From the NCBI GenBank assembly GCA_030141605.1, contig JAQGDQ010001258.1:12501-51594 (forward strand): a stretch of 39,094 nt of DNA. The letters are read 5' to 3'. The stretch comes from Tubiluchus corallicola. Lineage: Eukaryota; Priapulida; Priapulimorpha; Priapulimorphida; Tubiluchidae. The notes under the pieces are model-generated. The model had not been told where the DNA came from. It did not search any database and worked only from the letters and a program-made list of their open reading frames with translations. This document shows positions 9,713-20,913 of the stretch, one piece after another; position 1 is the first letter of the stretch; the number at the start of each line of letters is the position of its first letter. The position numbers and the translations under genes were made by a program.

Positions 9713-10531
9713 GGTAATAAAGTCACAGGCAAAAGGTCACAGGTGGAAATGTCACAAGAAAAGAGTCAGAGGGAAAAAACTCACAGGAAAAATGACCCTA
9801 ACCAAAATTAGAAATGACTCTAGCCCTAACCCTAATCCTTTACCCCAATCCTAACCCAAACCAAAATTAGAAACGGCTCAAACGTAACCCTAATCCCTTA
9901 CCCTAATCCTAACCCTAACCAAAATTAGAAATTGCTCAAACCCTAACCCTAATTCCCTACCCCAATCCTAACCAAAATTAGAAACTCTAAGCCTAACCCT
10001 AATCCCTTCCCCTGATCCTAACCCTAACCAAAATTAGAAATTGCTCTAACCCTAACCCTAATTCCTTACCCCAATCCTAACCAAAATTAGAAATCACTCT
10101 AAGCCTAACCCTAATCCTTTACCCCAATGCTAACCCTAACCGAAATTAGAAATGACTCAAACCTAACCTTAATCCCTCACCCTTACCCTAATCCTAACCA
10201 AAATGAGAAATGACCCTAACCCTAACCTCTTACCCTAATCCTGACCTTAAACAAAATTAGAAATGACTCTAACCCTAACCTCTTACCCTTATCCTGACCT
10301 TAACCAAAATTAGAAATGACTCTAACCCTAACCTCTTACCCTAATCTTAACCGTAACCAAAATTAGGAATGACTCTAACCCTAACCTCTTACCCTAATCT
10401 TAACCGTAACCAAAATTAGGAATAACCCTAACCCTAATCCCTTACCCTAATCATAATCCTAACCAAAGTTAAAATAATCCTAATCCTTACTCTGAGCAAA
10501 ATTACTTCTTTTTTCCTGCGACTTTATTACC
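9713..10531. mobile_element. Inverted-repeat-bounded element filled with telomere-like satellite
   Basis: The left end GGTAATAAAGTCACAGG (9713-9729) and right end (10515-10531) are inverted copies with one mismatch in 17. Inside the left end are several degenerate GTCACAGG motifs (9722-9775). From about 9790 to 10495 runs a satellite whose ~50-70-bp units contain CCAAAATTAGAAATGACTC, then 2-4 CCCTAA-type hexamers (CTAACCCTAACCCTAATCC), then CTTACCCTAATCCTAA. CCCTAA is the metazoan telomere C-strand. No target-site duplication is evident. It could be a non-autonomous transposon carrying a satellite, or an interstitial telomere tract whose inverted ends are coincidental. Confidence 0.7.
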
Positions 10532-10685
10532 GGTCACCGAAAATACAATGTCCTTCCACCAGGTGGCGCGATTAAATGGTCACGAATTTCCCTTTCCAAA
10601 TACATTGATTTTTCAAACAGGTAAACATAATTCTAACTGACACAATACACTTGGTTCGTTGGGGTACATGCGTTGAAGTACGCCT

Positions 10686-11386
10686 TTAAAGGAAGACAGG
10701 ATCATTTTTAATATACTCCCCATTTTTCAAGTCCGATAAAAAAGTAAAAGTAAACATTTTAACGAAATAACTTAAAAGCAACCTCGTACCCAATCTTAAA
10801 CTGCTGGTCAAAGCAATCTACTCTTTAAAATATTGAAAAGAAACATACCATTTTTTCAAAAATGACTTACGTGAAAGAATTATTACCACACAAACACGAT
10901 TTCGCGTTCGCGCCATTAGTTCTTCGCTGTTACATGCATTTCGCCATTCGCTAGTTAGACGGGCACTAGCGCCTGCATTTCGCAAACGCATTGTACAAGA
11001 ACAGGTGCTATACCTCTCAGTTCAGATGTGTTAGTTTGTGACGAACTACACAAGTTCGGCATTTCATGCGTGAACACAGCGGTAAATTTGAAATTTGAAT
11101 TTTTATTTTAAAACCTGCCTAGTTTTACTACAACACACTGAATATCTTACAGTAGCACAGTACTTCAATTTTCGCTTTCGCAAACACGTGCAACACGTTC
11201 ATAGAATATTTTTGCTGTTGAAAATTATGTTAGTTTATGAGGTCATCACTTGTTGGGCTCCCTCGCTATTAATTAAGACTTTAATATATTCTTTAATTAT
11301 CAGAAACGCAGTAATAATTGTCTTCAATACTTTTCACCGTACTTGAAAATGGGGTAGTATATGAAAAATTACCTTGTCTTCCTGTA
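10686..11386 (-). mobile_element. piggyBac-like MITE, copy 4 (inverted, composite end)
   Basis: TTAA (10686-10689) is followed by AGGAAGACAGGATCATTTTT. The right end is the inverse, AAAAATTACCTTGTCTTCCT, with a decayed TTAA (TGTAA). The interior is the reverse complement of copies 2, 3 and 5 (GGGCACTAGCGCCTGCATTT at 10961, TTTTCGCTTTCGCAAACACG at 11168). Unlike the others, both ends carry the ~75-bp left-end sequence: after the left terminus comes CGTACCCAATCTTAAACTGC, the reverse of the usual right end without its last bases. It is a rearranged or end-swapped copy. Confidence 0.75.
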
Positions 11387-11554
11387 ACATAATAGTGTGC
11401 TTGTATATACGTGTTTGTGTGCAGTTGATTTAACATTTATTTTTAGCAATTAGATTCTACTCAAGGCAATTCTAATTCCACAGGCTTTGTGTATTGCATT
11501 TTATATGGACTTAAGTCTGAAATCAAATTATAATCAATCAATAATCGAAATTAC

Positions 11555-11685
11555 CTTTATAGGTACGCAAATGAGAATGAGGAGGAGGTCGGCAGAGGCA
11601 AGACTCAGTAGAAATACATTGGTTATGCTTCTCATTCCTCTATACCTGGTGATGGAGAATATCACTAAAGAATTGCCTAGCATCC
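11555..11685 (-). CDS. Class A (rhodopsin-like) GPCR, coding exon 2: TM1-TM2
   Basis: The acceptor is TTTTTTTCTATTGCAG, the donor is AAAG|GTAATT; the exon is 131 bp, phase 1 in and phase 0 out. With the last base of exon 1 it encodes residues 53-96. GMLGNSLVIF carries the TM1 G-x-x-GN signature (N57 = N1.50). RYRGMRSITN is the first intracellular loop. VFLLSLASADLLLILICVPIK is TM2 in two readable parts: LLSLASADLLL with the conserved Asp (D85 = D2.50), then the CVP kink. The pattern SLA.ADLLL..CVP fits peptide receptors of the cholecystokinin/neuropeptide-like groups; the exact ligand family cannot be fixed from two helices. A full receptor is about 350-450 residues; TM3-TM7 were not found in this window. 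Confidence 0.88.
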
Positions 11686-12035
11686 CTGCAATAGAAAAAA
11701 ATGATTTCATATGATAAAATGACATTTGCCCATTCAATTCAATGATCTTTTTTATTTGGCTGATTTGCAACACGAAACGTTACAACTATATACATAATGA
11801 TAATTACAATACGACAATAAAAACGGGTACGGTTTGGAAATTGATCAGTCTCGAGCAGAGTAGGAACGTGAGCTTTCGAGACTCACCACGAGATGGCGCA
11901 AACACATGCATGGCGCAGACAGAGTAATACATGCAATATATCTAAAAGTTAATTAATATTCAGTTAAAGGTAAAACAACAAACAAATGAGATTAGAAGTA
12001 CTTAAAAATGCCAATAAGCAGGTTAGGTAACGAGT

Positions 12036-12347
12036 TATAGGTTTTACACGTCAAATGTAGACACAGGAAACTTCAAATGTGACTTAGGTAACTCAAATGT
12101 AGACAAAGGAATTTCGAATGTGTTTTGGTAACTCAAATGTGACTTAGATAAGTCAAATGTAGACATAGGACATTTGACTTGACATGTGTCTACATTTGAC
12201 TTACCAAAAACGCTTCAGATTTGTTGAAAACCATTCTTAACACAGTTGAACTGCCAAAGTCTACATTTGAGTTACCAAGACACATTTGAATTACCTAAAT
12301 CTACATTTGAATTAACGCAGGTCTACATTTGACATGTAAAACCTATA
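12036..12347. mobile_element. TATAGG fold-back element A
   Basis: 312 bp, bounded by TATAGGTTTTACACGTCAAA on the left and the inverse TTTGACATGTAAAACCTATA on the right. The left half is made of GTCAAATGTAGAC-type motifs every ~20 bp, the right half of their reverse complements, so the element folds back on itself. A ~65-bp middle block (GGTTTTCAACAAATCT in inverse) is shared, inverted, with element C at 30550. No coding capacity. The ends are compatible with a TA target duplication, but TA lies within the repeated terminus, so this cannot be decided from one site. Confidence 0.8.
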
Positions 12348-12584
12348 GACTGTATTTCCGTATACTGAAGAAATAGATTTCAAAGGCAGACATGTACCGT
12401 TCAACGTGTAAATTTATTACTGCCGTTAGGAGCATGTGGACTTTGCTCTTTATTGTCCATTTGCTCGTTTTGTTTTCTCGGAATTTCACGCAAGACGGTT
12501 TTTGTGTGAGACCAGCAGGCTAATGCTTTCCACAGCTAATCCATTGACAACGTGTTTGATTGTAACAAATCAAATATCTAGTTT

Positions 12585-12812
12585 TTAAACGTTGTAATTG
12601 AAATGCTTTTGTCCAACTAGGAATTTGAGCCCATTGTTGGATAGCAGTATATGAAGGATTTCGGTAACCGTAACTAGTGTGAATGGCAGGATGATAAAGG
12701 TTACCAACAGTTCTACGAGTAAGATAGTCATGAGTTTGGTGAACGGGAGGTAAATAATAGACAAATTTAGGAGGAAGGAGTCCATGTTAATACTTGTACA
12801 AATATAATTCAT
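12585..12812 (-). pseudogene. Possible degenerate GPCR helix-2-like frame
   Basis: A 75-residue open frame on the same strand as the receptor, inside intron 1. It reads NMDSFLLNLSI, and later ELLVTFIILPFTLVT, which resembles the TNxFLLNLSxxDLLVTxxxxPFTLV layout of GPCR TM2. The conserved Asp is replaced by Glu, about a dozen extra residues separate the two blocks, and there is no convincing acceptor or donor around it. It could be a decayed copy of a receptor exon or a chance hydrophobic frame. Confidence 0.2.
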
Positions 12813-12835
12813 TAATTCTCAGACATCTATGGCTA

Positions 12836-13520
12836 TATAGGTTTTACATGTCAAATGTAGACCTGCGTAATTTTCATTAATTGTTCGAAAAATGTTTTTG
12901 TAAAACGTTGACCAATAAAAAATTGGTGTATATATTAATAATTGTATAATTGTTAACTTGTTTATGTACAACACTTTTAAGTGTTCTTATCAAATAAAGC
13001 TTTTCATTATATTTGAAAAATGTATTAACCTCCATACAAATAGTTGCAAACTAATTAAATATAATATATAAAAATTGATGCTGCCGATAGCACCACGACC
13101 ATAAAATATAATTTTAATTTCGTTTATCTTTTTGTAATTTTCACTTAAATGAGTTAATTACCGATTTATTCAAAGTAATGTATCTACATTTGACTCATCT
13201 AAGTCACATTCGAGTTACCAAAACACATTTGAAATTCCTATGTCTACATTTTACTTACCTAAGTCACATTTGAACTTTCCTGTGTCTACATTTGACTTAC
13301 CTAAGTCACATTTGAACTTTCCTGTGTCTACATTTGACTTACCTAAGTCACATTTGAACTTTCCTGTGTCTACATTTGACTTACCTAAGTCACATTTGAA
13401 CTTTCCTGTGTCTACATTTGACTTACCTAAGTCACATTTGCACTTTCCTGTGTCTACATTTGACTTACCTAAGTCACATTTGAACTTTCCTGTGTCTACA
13501 TTTGACGTGTAAAACCTATA
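12836..13520. mobile_element. TATAGG fold-back element B with 42-bp internal repeats
   Basis: Ends are TATAGGTTTTACATGTCAAA and the inverse at 13501-13520; length 685 bp. The right part (about 13240-13505) is a tandem array of six near-identical 42-bp units containing TCTACATTTGACTTACCTAA and GTCACATTTGAACTTTCCTG. Because 42 is divisible by three, both strands stay open (STFDLPKSHLNFPV and its antisense), which is not evidence of coding. The segment near 13135-13190 (AAATGAGTTAATTACCGATT) is shared with element C. Confidence 0.85.
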
Positions 13521-14118
13521 ATACATGCGATTACGATTTCGCATGACGTCACTAAAGAAAAAAACAAGTTTTGGCACGTTATGAACGTCGTCGCCGTCAT
13601 TGTCGCCATCATCATGTCAGTGACTATGACTTCACTGCACGAACTTTACCTTTATTTAGTCAGTTAGCTTACCAAGTGGCAGTGCGATTATTAAACTGTT
13701 GATCAATAGGGGTCGCTGACAGCCGTGATTACTGAATGTAATCGATCATCTGTGTTAATCGCTTGCGAATTAAAAAATTAAAACGCCGCCGACAGGGGTG
13801 GATTATCCTATAGGCCTTACAGGCTGCAACCTAGGAGCTTTGGTAATATTTCATAAAAAGAATATATTAAACATCTGTTTTTTCACTACGGATGTGACGA
13901 AGTATTTGCTAATTTGGTTTGTAATAAATAGTAAATAATGGTATTTCTTAAAGTATATTTTTATTGACAAACAAAAGATAGCTATTCTAGTTTACGTAAA
14001 GAATTTGCAATAAGTTTATTTCAAGCTATGTAAATGTCAGTGAAATATATCATAAGTAAAAAATATTCAAGACGCTTGCGGGCGACTTACAGGGTGGCTC
14101 CATCTGACGGGCAAAGGT

Positions 14119-14269
14119 GGTTATAGCCCGGCCTTTGCCCCAGGTTCAACTAATCGAAAAAAATGAGAGTTATAGCCCGGCCTTTGCCCCAGGTTAAACT
14201 AATCGAAAAAAATGAGAGTTATAGCCCGGCCTTTGCCCCAGGTTAAACTAATCGAAAAAAATCCGAGTT
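14119..14269 (+). repeat. Three tandem ~50-bp subunits in the left arm
   Basis: GTTATAGCCCGGCCTTTGCC followed by CCAGGTT(C/A)AACTAATCG is repeated at 14119, 14169 and 14218. The right arm near 17050-17090 has a single inverted copy, so the triplication happened after the arms formed or is specific to one side. Confidence 0.9.
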
Positions 14270-15622
14270 AACTGCGTGCACCTATATCTCTCACTCGTAC
14301 TTACTGTGTGTCTGACGACAAACTTTGGCTGTAAATTATTTCAAGTGATATTCTCTTGTAGTGAATCATGGCCTATAACTTTTGCAAGATATTATGACAG
14401 ATGGTATTCTTTTGCAATGAGTTATCATAGATTTATAATCTAAATGACAAAGTCTTGCAGTAAATTAAGAAAAATTCCATTCTACTGCGGTGAGTTATGT
14501 ACGGTTGTCCTAGCTAGGGATATATACATGGATAATTCTAAATCAAGGTTGAACCATTGACGTTTTATCGGCTGGAAAGAACTTTCGTTTTCAGTCACAA
14601 AGTTAAGCGCAAGTCATGTAACTTTGTATGAAAGTTTTTGGGATACATGCTTTTAAAGTATATATACTTTAACACTACCTTACCTCACTTTTAAGGTAAG
14701 CTGAATGCCTGTAAACCACTATCCAAATTAAACGAGTAACTACAAGCGCCAATTCATTTGATTTACTTCGATTTTAATACAGTAGAAAGTAGAACTCATC
14801 TGTGTTTTGTGGATATGCAGGGTATACATACCTGTTCACACAAACGGGTAACAGGTGTTGGGTACATGCACGTTTCCTTGCATGTTAAATTGGATTTTTC
14901 CCCTTTAACTGTCATCGGTCATGTGACCAGGTGGTTGGCTAGGTAAACATTACCTGGCGTGCAATTCAAGTTGATAGGATGTGAAATTTGTGAATTCATT
15001 TGTATTGTTCTTTGCACGTTATAAACACCAAAGCTCAGAGAAACCACATGTAATTGTCTAATTATCTTTGTTTTAACAGCTTTACATAAATAGGTTATTT
15101 CATTGTTATTTTTTATATAATTATAATCCAAAATCTAATTTAGTAATTCATCGGCACCTGACTAATATTTTTTGCTGAAAACTCATTGCTGTAATTTATT
15201 ATTTCAGATAAAAGACAATTGCTGCATATTAAGCAGATTTGGATGGTCTAGAGCTTAAATGCTGTACAACAGGCATATATGAATGTTTACGTAAACAAGA
15301 TTCTTATCTTCTTATCAACATTCCGGGAAGACGCAGCATAAGTGAAAAATTTGTAAATTTTAATATTCCTAACTATATATAATAATCTTTACTTGCCATT
15401 AAAATACATGGATAATCACTTACAAAAACTTTACAGAGATGATCAATCAGTGTTAGTTAATAAAAACTTACACTGCTAAACGCAAATGCGTCAGTGCAAT
15501 CTAAACTACTGTGCCGTAATGGAAAGTAACGACGAATAAAATCAAACATATTTACAACTATGCACAAAAAAATGAAATAATTATGATTTAATTAATATGG
15601 CCGTGGATATATAGATTTTGAA

Positions 15623-16036
15623 TTAGAGTGTATGTTGTCGTGCTGGTGTGATGGGTATTTCATCTCTGGTTAGTATTAGTGACTTTAATTTTGTTTTAAA
15701 TGCTGATAGGGACTTGATTTATTTGACCTGTAATGGTAGAGAATTCCAAAGTAGAATAGCTTGCTTAATTACAGAGTTCGTTCCATAGTGGGTATTTGTC
15801 CTAATTTGTTTTAGATTACTTGTTCTGGAATTAACGATAGGATTTGGAAAAAGGGTAAATCTGTTATTTTGGAATAGTTTTCTGATGTTGTTAATGTATT
15901 TAAATATAAAAAGCAGAGTAAAATATTCTTTGTGTACTTCAATGATTGGGAATTTTAAAGTTTTTCTCAGGTTAGTTGATGAAGCTTTGAATTTTTGTTT
16001 ACGTGCCTTACGTTTGTACGAGTACCCAGCTATCAT
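15623..16036 (-). pseudogene. LINE ORF2 C-terminal relic (CR1/L2-type tail)
   Basis: Minus-strand frame with LLFIFKYINNIRKLF, SRTSNLKQIRTNTHYGTNS and AILLWNSLPLQVK. After one in-frame stop the same frame continues with an SLSAFKTKLKSLIL stretch and ends at TAA (15623-15625). The motif series FI.K..NN, R.N..G..S, (L/I)WNSLP..(I/V)K, FK..LK is the usual C-terminus of CR1/L2-like LINEs. The RT domain is absent: a 5'-truncated, dead insertion. The same family is present at 17640-17935. Confidence 0.82.
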
Positions 16037-16769
16037 TTGATGTTATGATGTTATGATGTTAATACACGAATGATAACAGGATACTTTATACATGGGCCGA
16101 CAGAAGTACCTTAATAGTATTGATAAATTGTATGTTTACTATGTATATCATAACACAGTTTTATGGACGAACTGGTACAAACTGTTTTACGTTATGAAAT
16201 CAACATCTTTACCATTTTAAGGGACTTTTATTTTTTTTGCCTTTATGTACATGTATTGTATCTTTAGTGATCTATCTTGTGTTTTTATGTTTTGTGTATG
16301 TATGTATTGTATATATCTAAATATTTTATTATTTTATAGCATAAATGAATGTTTTCTATAATGTTTAAGCAATGCTTTGTACTTTTAAATGAATAAATGA
16401 AATAAATTTAAAATGAATAAAAATAAAAATATCCACGACATTGGAGTTGTGACATTTGACATTCTTGTGATGTGACTTACAATTGTATTGCAGAAAATTT
16501 TGACAGACAGTATTCTCTTACGGTGAATTATGATTGACACACTTGAGTGAATTGCCACACGTAATTCTTTCAAGATTAATAATGACAGATGATCTCTCCT
16601 GCTGTTACACATGCCACTCTCTTGCAGTGAACTGTGACAGTGATACGGCGGCTTGCAGTAAATTACGTTAGAAAACAGTCACGGCAGTAAATTATGGTAC
16701 ACGACAGTCTCTTACACCGAATTATAATAGATTATGTATTCTGTAGTAAATTATGCATTCTTGCACTGG

Positions 16770-17000
<231 letters not shown>

Positions 17001-17639
17001 CCTGTAGATATGGAGAGACATAGATACACGCAATTAACTCGGATTTTTTTCGATTAGTTTAACCTGGGGCCAAGGCCGGGTTATAACCGCCTTGTCCCCA
17101 CAGACGGAGCCACACCCTGTAAGTCGCCCGCACGCGTCTTGAATATTTTTTACTTGTGATATATTTCACTGACATATATATATATATATATCAATTCTTC
17201 AAATTTGTCATTAAAATGGTTTATTATAATAAAATTGAGTAAGCCTCAGGGTAATGTTAAACTAACAACACTGTTCAAGACAAATGCATCCAGTGCAGAC
17301 TAGAAAACTAAAGTCCAGTCTAAGTCCAGTGCTGACTAAGAAAAACTAAAGTGCAGAACTTAAGTCTAGTTATTTACAATAAATGGACATATTTACAAAC
17401 ACGATATTGAAATATTTTTACAAAACACATATTATGAAAGTACGTTAAATTTTACATGACATTTACACTGTATATACATTTGACAATTAACATAACACGC
17501 ATTACATTACATAAATTTTATATTCTTAATCATTTTATGGAGTCAGGGGGGTAGATGAAAGTTGAAACTGTGTAATTAGTATCAGTAACTTGAAAGTTGA
17601 AACCTGTTATATTGATATTCTTTTAATTTCTTTTTAAAC

Positions 17640-17935
17640 TGGTGAAGAGATTCTATTTGTTTTATTTCACTGAGTAGTAAGTTCCATAAATGTATGGCTT
17701 GTTTTGGTATAAAGTTACTTCCAAATTTATTGCTTTTTTAATTTGCTTTAAATTGTGCTTTCTATTGTTTAAAGTGATATCAGGACAGAATGATAAAGGA
17801 TTGTTTATAAAACGGAATGCTCAGTTTATTTATATATTTATAAAGAAATATCAGTGTTTTGAAATCTCGATAGGCATCTAATATTGGTATTTCTGTGGAA
17901 GTTCTTAAGTTTGTTGCAGAAGCGACAGATGATGG
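17640..17935 (-). pseudogene. Second LINE C-terminal relic of the same family
   Basis: The minus strand encodes SATNLRTSTEIPILDAYRDF, then FLYKYINKLSIPFYKQSF. After a frame change, NNRKHNLKQIKK follows, aligning block by block with the relic at 15623-16036 (SSTNLRKTLKFPIIEVHKEY, FKYINN, SRTSNLKQIRT). It is more decayed: the WNSLP position is no longer readable and at least one frameshift is present. Confidence 0.7.
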
Positions 17936-18039
17936 ACTTTTACAATGAATTATGAGAGAAGACGGCATCTTACGGTGTCTTTTGTCGAATTTCATTTTGC
18001 ATTATATTTTCTTCTTTATTTTAGGCTCTGCATTCATAA

Positions 18040-18444
18040 AATATTGAACTGCTGGCGGAACCTCGCCAACCGGGGGTGGTTCGGGTCTGCAGGTACGGAG
18101 GCGGAGCAGCCTAATAACGATTTCCGCATGACCACAATAAAACAAAGCTGAATTAAATAATGACTGTTGTGCTTACTAACTTGAAACAGATTTAAATATT
18201 ACAAGACCTAAACTAACTTTGACAAGATTTTATACAAATTAAAGAAAAACAGAACAAAGAAATAAAGTGGAGAGACTGATACCTAACTTGCCCTATAGAG
18301 GGTGGCAGGAGAGCTCTAACTCTAATGGAAGAAACACAAGTACAAGAACCACCAACTCTGCACGACCCGATTACCATTGTAGCTCCGAAGTACAGCAGGT
18401 TTTTACCCTTCCTTTATAACCTTCCCCAAACTAGTGTACATGTC
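18040..18444 (+). repeat. Dispersed repeat D, copy 1
   Basis: About 400 bp homologous to 20914-21313 in the same orientation. Strong blocks are CTGGCGGAACCTCGCCAACC, AGATTTAAATATTA, AGAACCACCAACTCTGCAC and TTTATAACCTTCCCCAAACTAG (split by small indels elsewhere). No open frame is conserved. The class is unknown; the end at CTAGTGTACATGTC is shared by both copies. Confidence 0.85.
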
Positions 18445-19062
18445 TCTAGTGTACAAAATTCTCTGCAATTACACACATATGTGTAACACATATGTATTAG
18501 TTACCTCAGTTTTTTTATAGAAACTACTAATTTAGGAAGTCACGCTGGTTAAATTAATGTATTGTCTCTACCTCATTACTCACTAGTGCTGCCTGTGACT
18601 ATATAATTTTGACGTATTAACAAGATGGCTGACTGGATGACCTTTTTGTCGGCCCGTTATCATCCCTCCTCTTCGCTCATTACTGGCAATCAGGCCCTAT
18701 TTACCTGTATACTATTCAACAATTGCACCCTTGCACACTACAGTACATTAGGTAGATGGAGAAAAAGAAATTTTAGTTAAAATTCAATTCAATCTACTCT
18801 TTTGCTCTGAATTATATATACCGCGTTCTTTTGCAGGGAATTAGGGGTGACGATACCCTCGTGCAGTGAACATCTTTAAAGTCATTTTGAATTTGAAATT
18901 AAAATTTTATTTCAGAATTTCTTCCATAGAAAACAGGAGTTGAAGACGTACAAGACAAAAGACGACATTATACAAAACATTAGTAAAACACAATGTTGTT
19001 GTCATTATGTTACTTCATCAAACTTTGTAATTACAACAGCAATTTATTAATGATCTACTCAC

Positions 19063-19219
19063 CAACTAGAAACACAAGCCCGTAGGCCAGAGTGAATGGT
19101 ATCAGCTCTGCAAGGTCAAACAGGCTGAAATCGACGTCGTAATCATAGTAGTACTCGGTGGCATTTGTTACGTTTACGATGGAATCGTTGAACGCTAAGT
19201 TTTCTTCGATGTCACTCAT
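19063..19219 (-). CDS. Class A GPCR, coding exon 1: N-terminus and start of TM1
   Basis: ATG at 19217-19219 (G at -3), 52 codons plus one base, then a canonical donor TTG|GTGAGTAG. The extracellular N-terminus has three N-glycosylation sequons (N11-D-S, N16-V-T, N19-A-T) and an acidic tyrosine cluster TEYYYDYDVD (residues 21-30), typical of tyrosine sulphation. It ends in IPFTLAYGLVFLV, the outer half of TM1. Joining to exon 2 in phase 1 gives FLVGMLGNSLVIF, a complete TM1 with correct GxxGN spacing, which is strong support for the gene model. There is no signal peptide, as is usual for this class. The next exon is 7.4 kb away. Confidence 0.85.
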
Positions 19220-19302
19220 GTCTGCGATAGCTGACGCCGATAACTTTCACATGTAAATGACCTTTTAATGACCTTTACCTTTGCAATGAATCCACACAGC
19301 AT
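19216..19302 (-). CDS. Upstream ORF overlapping the GPCR start
   Basis: An ATG at 19300-19302 opens 28 codons (MLCGFIAKVKVIKRSFTCES...) and stops at a TGA whose first two bases are the last two of the receptor ATG (ATGA overlap). If the leader is unspliced, this uORF would be met first and could limit or couple receptor translation by termination-reinitiation. The peptide itself shows nothing recognisable. It assumes the transcript starts upstream of 19302. Confidence 0.35.
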   Translation of the reverse strand: MLCGFIAKVKVIKRSFTCESYRRQLSQT

Positions 19303-19356
19303 TGTTCTGTCAACTGAAGATGTTAATGGCGTCGTTCTTCCCACAAAGTTTAAACG

Positions 19357-19364
19357 TTTTTATA
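19357..19364 (-). promoter_or_regulatory. Possible TATA box for the GPCR gene
   Basis: The minus strand reads AAGTATAAAAACG, containing TATAAAAA, about 138 nt upstream of the ATG. A start ~30 nt downstream (near 19330) would give a ~110-nt leader that includes the uORF. AT-rich DNA throws up such boxes by chance. Confidence 0.3.
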
Positions 19365-20124
19365 CTTAGTTAGTTCATTAAAACACGATTTTGACTAGGT
19401 TTTTCCTAAAGATGTATTTGATTCAGCTTTTTAGTAAGCTCTCGATCTATTGCACACGAAAGCTAGGGATATATAAAGAGTTACGACACCAAAAGACTAA
19501 AATCCTTTCATCTGAGACATTCAAGACATGCTACACCTGCGTTACCTCGTCTGAAAAAGCTGGTAAATATTATAGATGTTCCACCTGCGATGACGCTAAT
19601 GGCTTATTCATAACTGGAGACGCCATTAATCATCTTTGTTTTATTGGGTAGCTCCACGTCTGTGGCTCGCCTACTTTTCACTTCTTCCAATAAATGTTGC
19701 CTCAAGCTAACCTAGAATGACAAACGGCAATATTAAATTGTTGCAAACATTGAATAACAAACTGAATTATTTGTTTCCTGAATACAAAACGCGCGTAAAA
19801 ACGTCACCGCTAATTGAGATTAACATGCAAGTTTTCCGGTGTTGTATATTATCGATGCGTGCGGGAATTTTCATTACGATTTGAAATCTAATATTTTCAA
19901 GTTTGTGTTCCAACGCGAAGCCAAATAAACGATGATTCATTATTTAGTAGGCAGAGTTGTTTAGCGGAAGTAAATACTTGGAGGGCGTGCAGACGTGGTA
20001 ATTGCAGCTTCGCTCCTGCCTTGGGGAATTCCAGAACTTTTCAGTTTTTCTGGGTCTTTTTCCTCCTTTATTTATGATATAACAAAGTGTAGTCACATCT
20101 GTATTTGGCGAAACCTACTTGTAC
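19365..20124. other. Region upstream of the GPCR gene
   Basis: No supported gene. A plus-strand frame at 19391-19651 has two CxxC pairs (CYTC...CSTC) but no recognisable zinc-ribbon family or splice context. Confidence 0.4.
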
Positions 20125-20470
20125 CAAATAGGTTAGTCTTATTTGGTTCGTCTGTACATGACGCTGGTGTTCTTCAAGGTTCTGTATTAGCTCCTACTTT
20201 GTTTCTGTTATTTGTCAAAGTTATATCTACCAAACTCTATACTCTTTAAGCTTGCTGTCTACGACAAATCACCGTTGATATTTTCTGAATACATATAATG
20301 CTCATCACAACGATCAGTCAGAAGCATTTCTAATGCTTGAAAATAGATCAGGAATTGGGCCTTTTGGCTTTGAAATGGACCGAAACAAACGAGAATCTGG
20401 CTTGTCACCTTTAAACAAGTAAGACGAAGTTGTTACCTTTTGTTAAAGATAGGTTTACTAATACGAAAGC
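20125..20470 (+). pseudogene. LINE reverse-transcriptase relic
   Basis: NRLVLFGSS, then AGVLQGSVLAPTLFLLFV matches the RT block NR.....S..AGVPQGSVLGPTLFLLFIND (Pro to Leu in the motif). About 150 bp further, in other frames, LALKWTETNE, a WLVTF-like string and KTKLLPF resemble the post-YADD segment L..W...W.V.FN..KTE...F. The YADD site itself is not readable. Frameshifts show it is dead. Confidence 0.7.
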
Positions 20471-20913
20471 GGAGAGTCGGAAGATCTTGATCAAAACACG
20501 CCATCAAAAAATTATATTTTAATACATTTATAATGGGAAATAAAAAGGATGCGATTGTTCTAGTGAGAGTATAGTCCTGAAAGCACTTAAGGCACGATAG
20601 GCTTTCATTACAATCCCCTGTTGTAATTTGACAAAACTAATTTGCAGGTTACTGTTATTTATTGAATTTCTTGATATTAATTAATAAATTAATTAATTAA
20701 TGGTTATTTAAAGCTGTACAATAAAGCTGAAAAATCTAGTAAACATATTGTCAACGAGCCCCTTCAGACCGAGGTCCAGATATATTTAAAAAGCATAAAT
20801 ACGTTTTTATATGTAATCAGGTATACTGCAAGCCTGAATACAGCTGCAATGGACGGCAAGACTTAATCAAAGTGAATGTTTGTGGCAGAACCGGAATCTA
20901 AACCCCTACCAAG

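Noticed and set aside
13240-13577. STFDLPKSHLNFPV repeat protein and its antisense
   Set aside because: 42-bp unit inside a fold-back element; both strands open because 42 is a multiple of three.
19391-19651. 86-residue plus-strand frame with CYTC...CSTC
   Set aside because: Two CxxC pairs look like a zinc ribbon, but spacing and surroundings match nothing I know, and it lies in the upstream region of the GPCR gene on the other strand.
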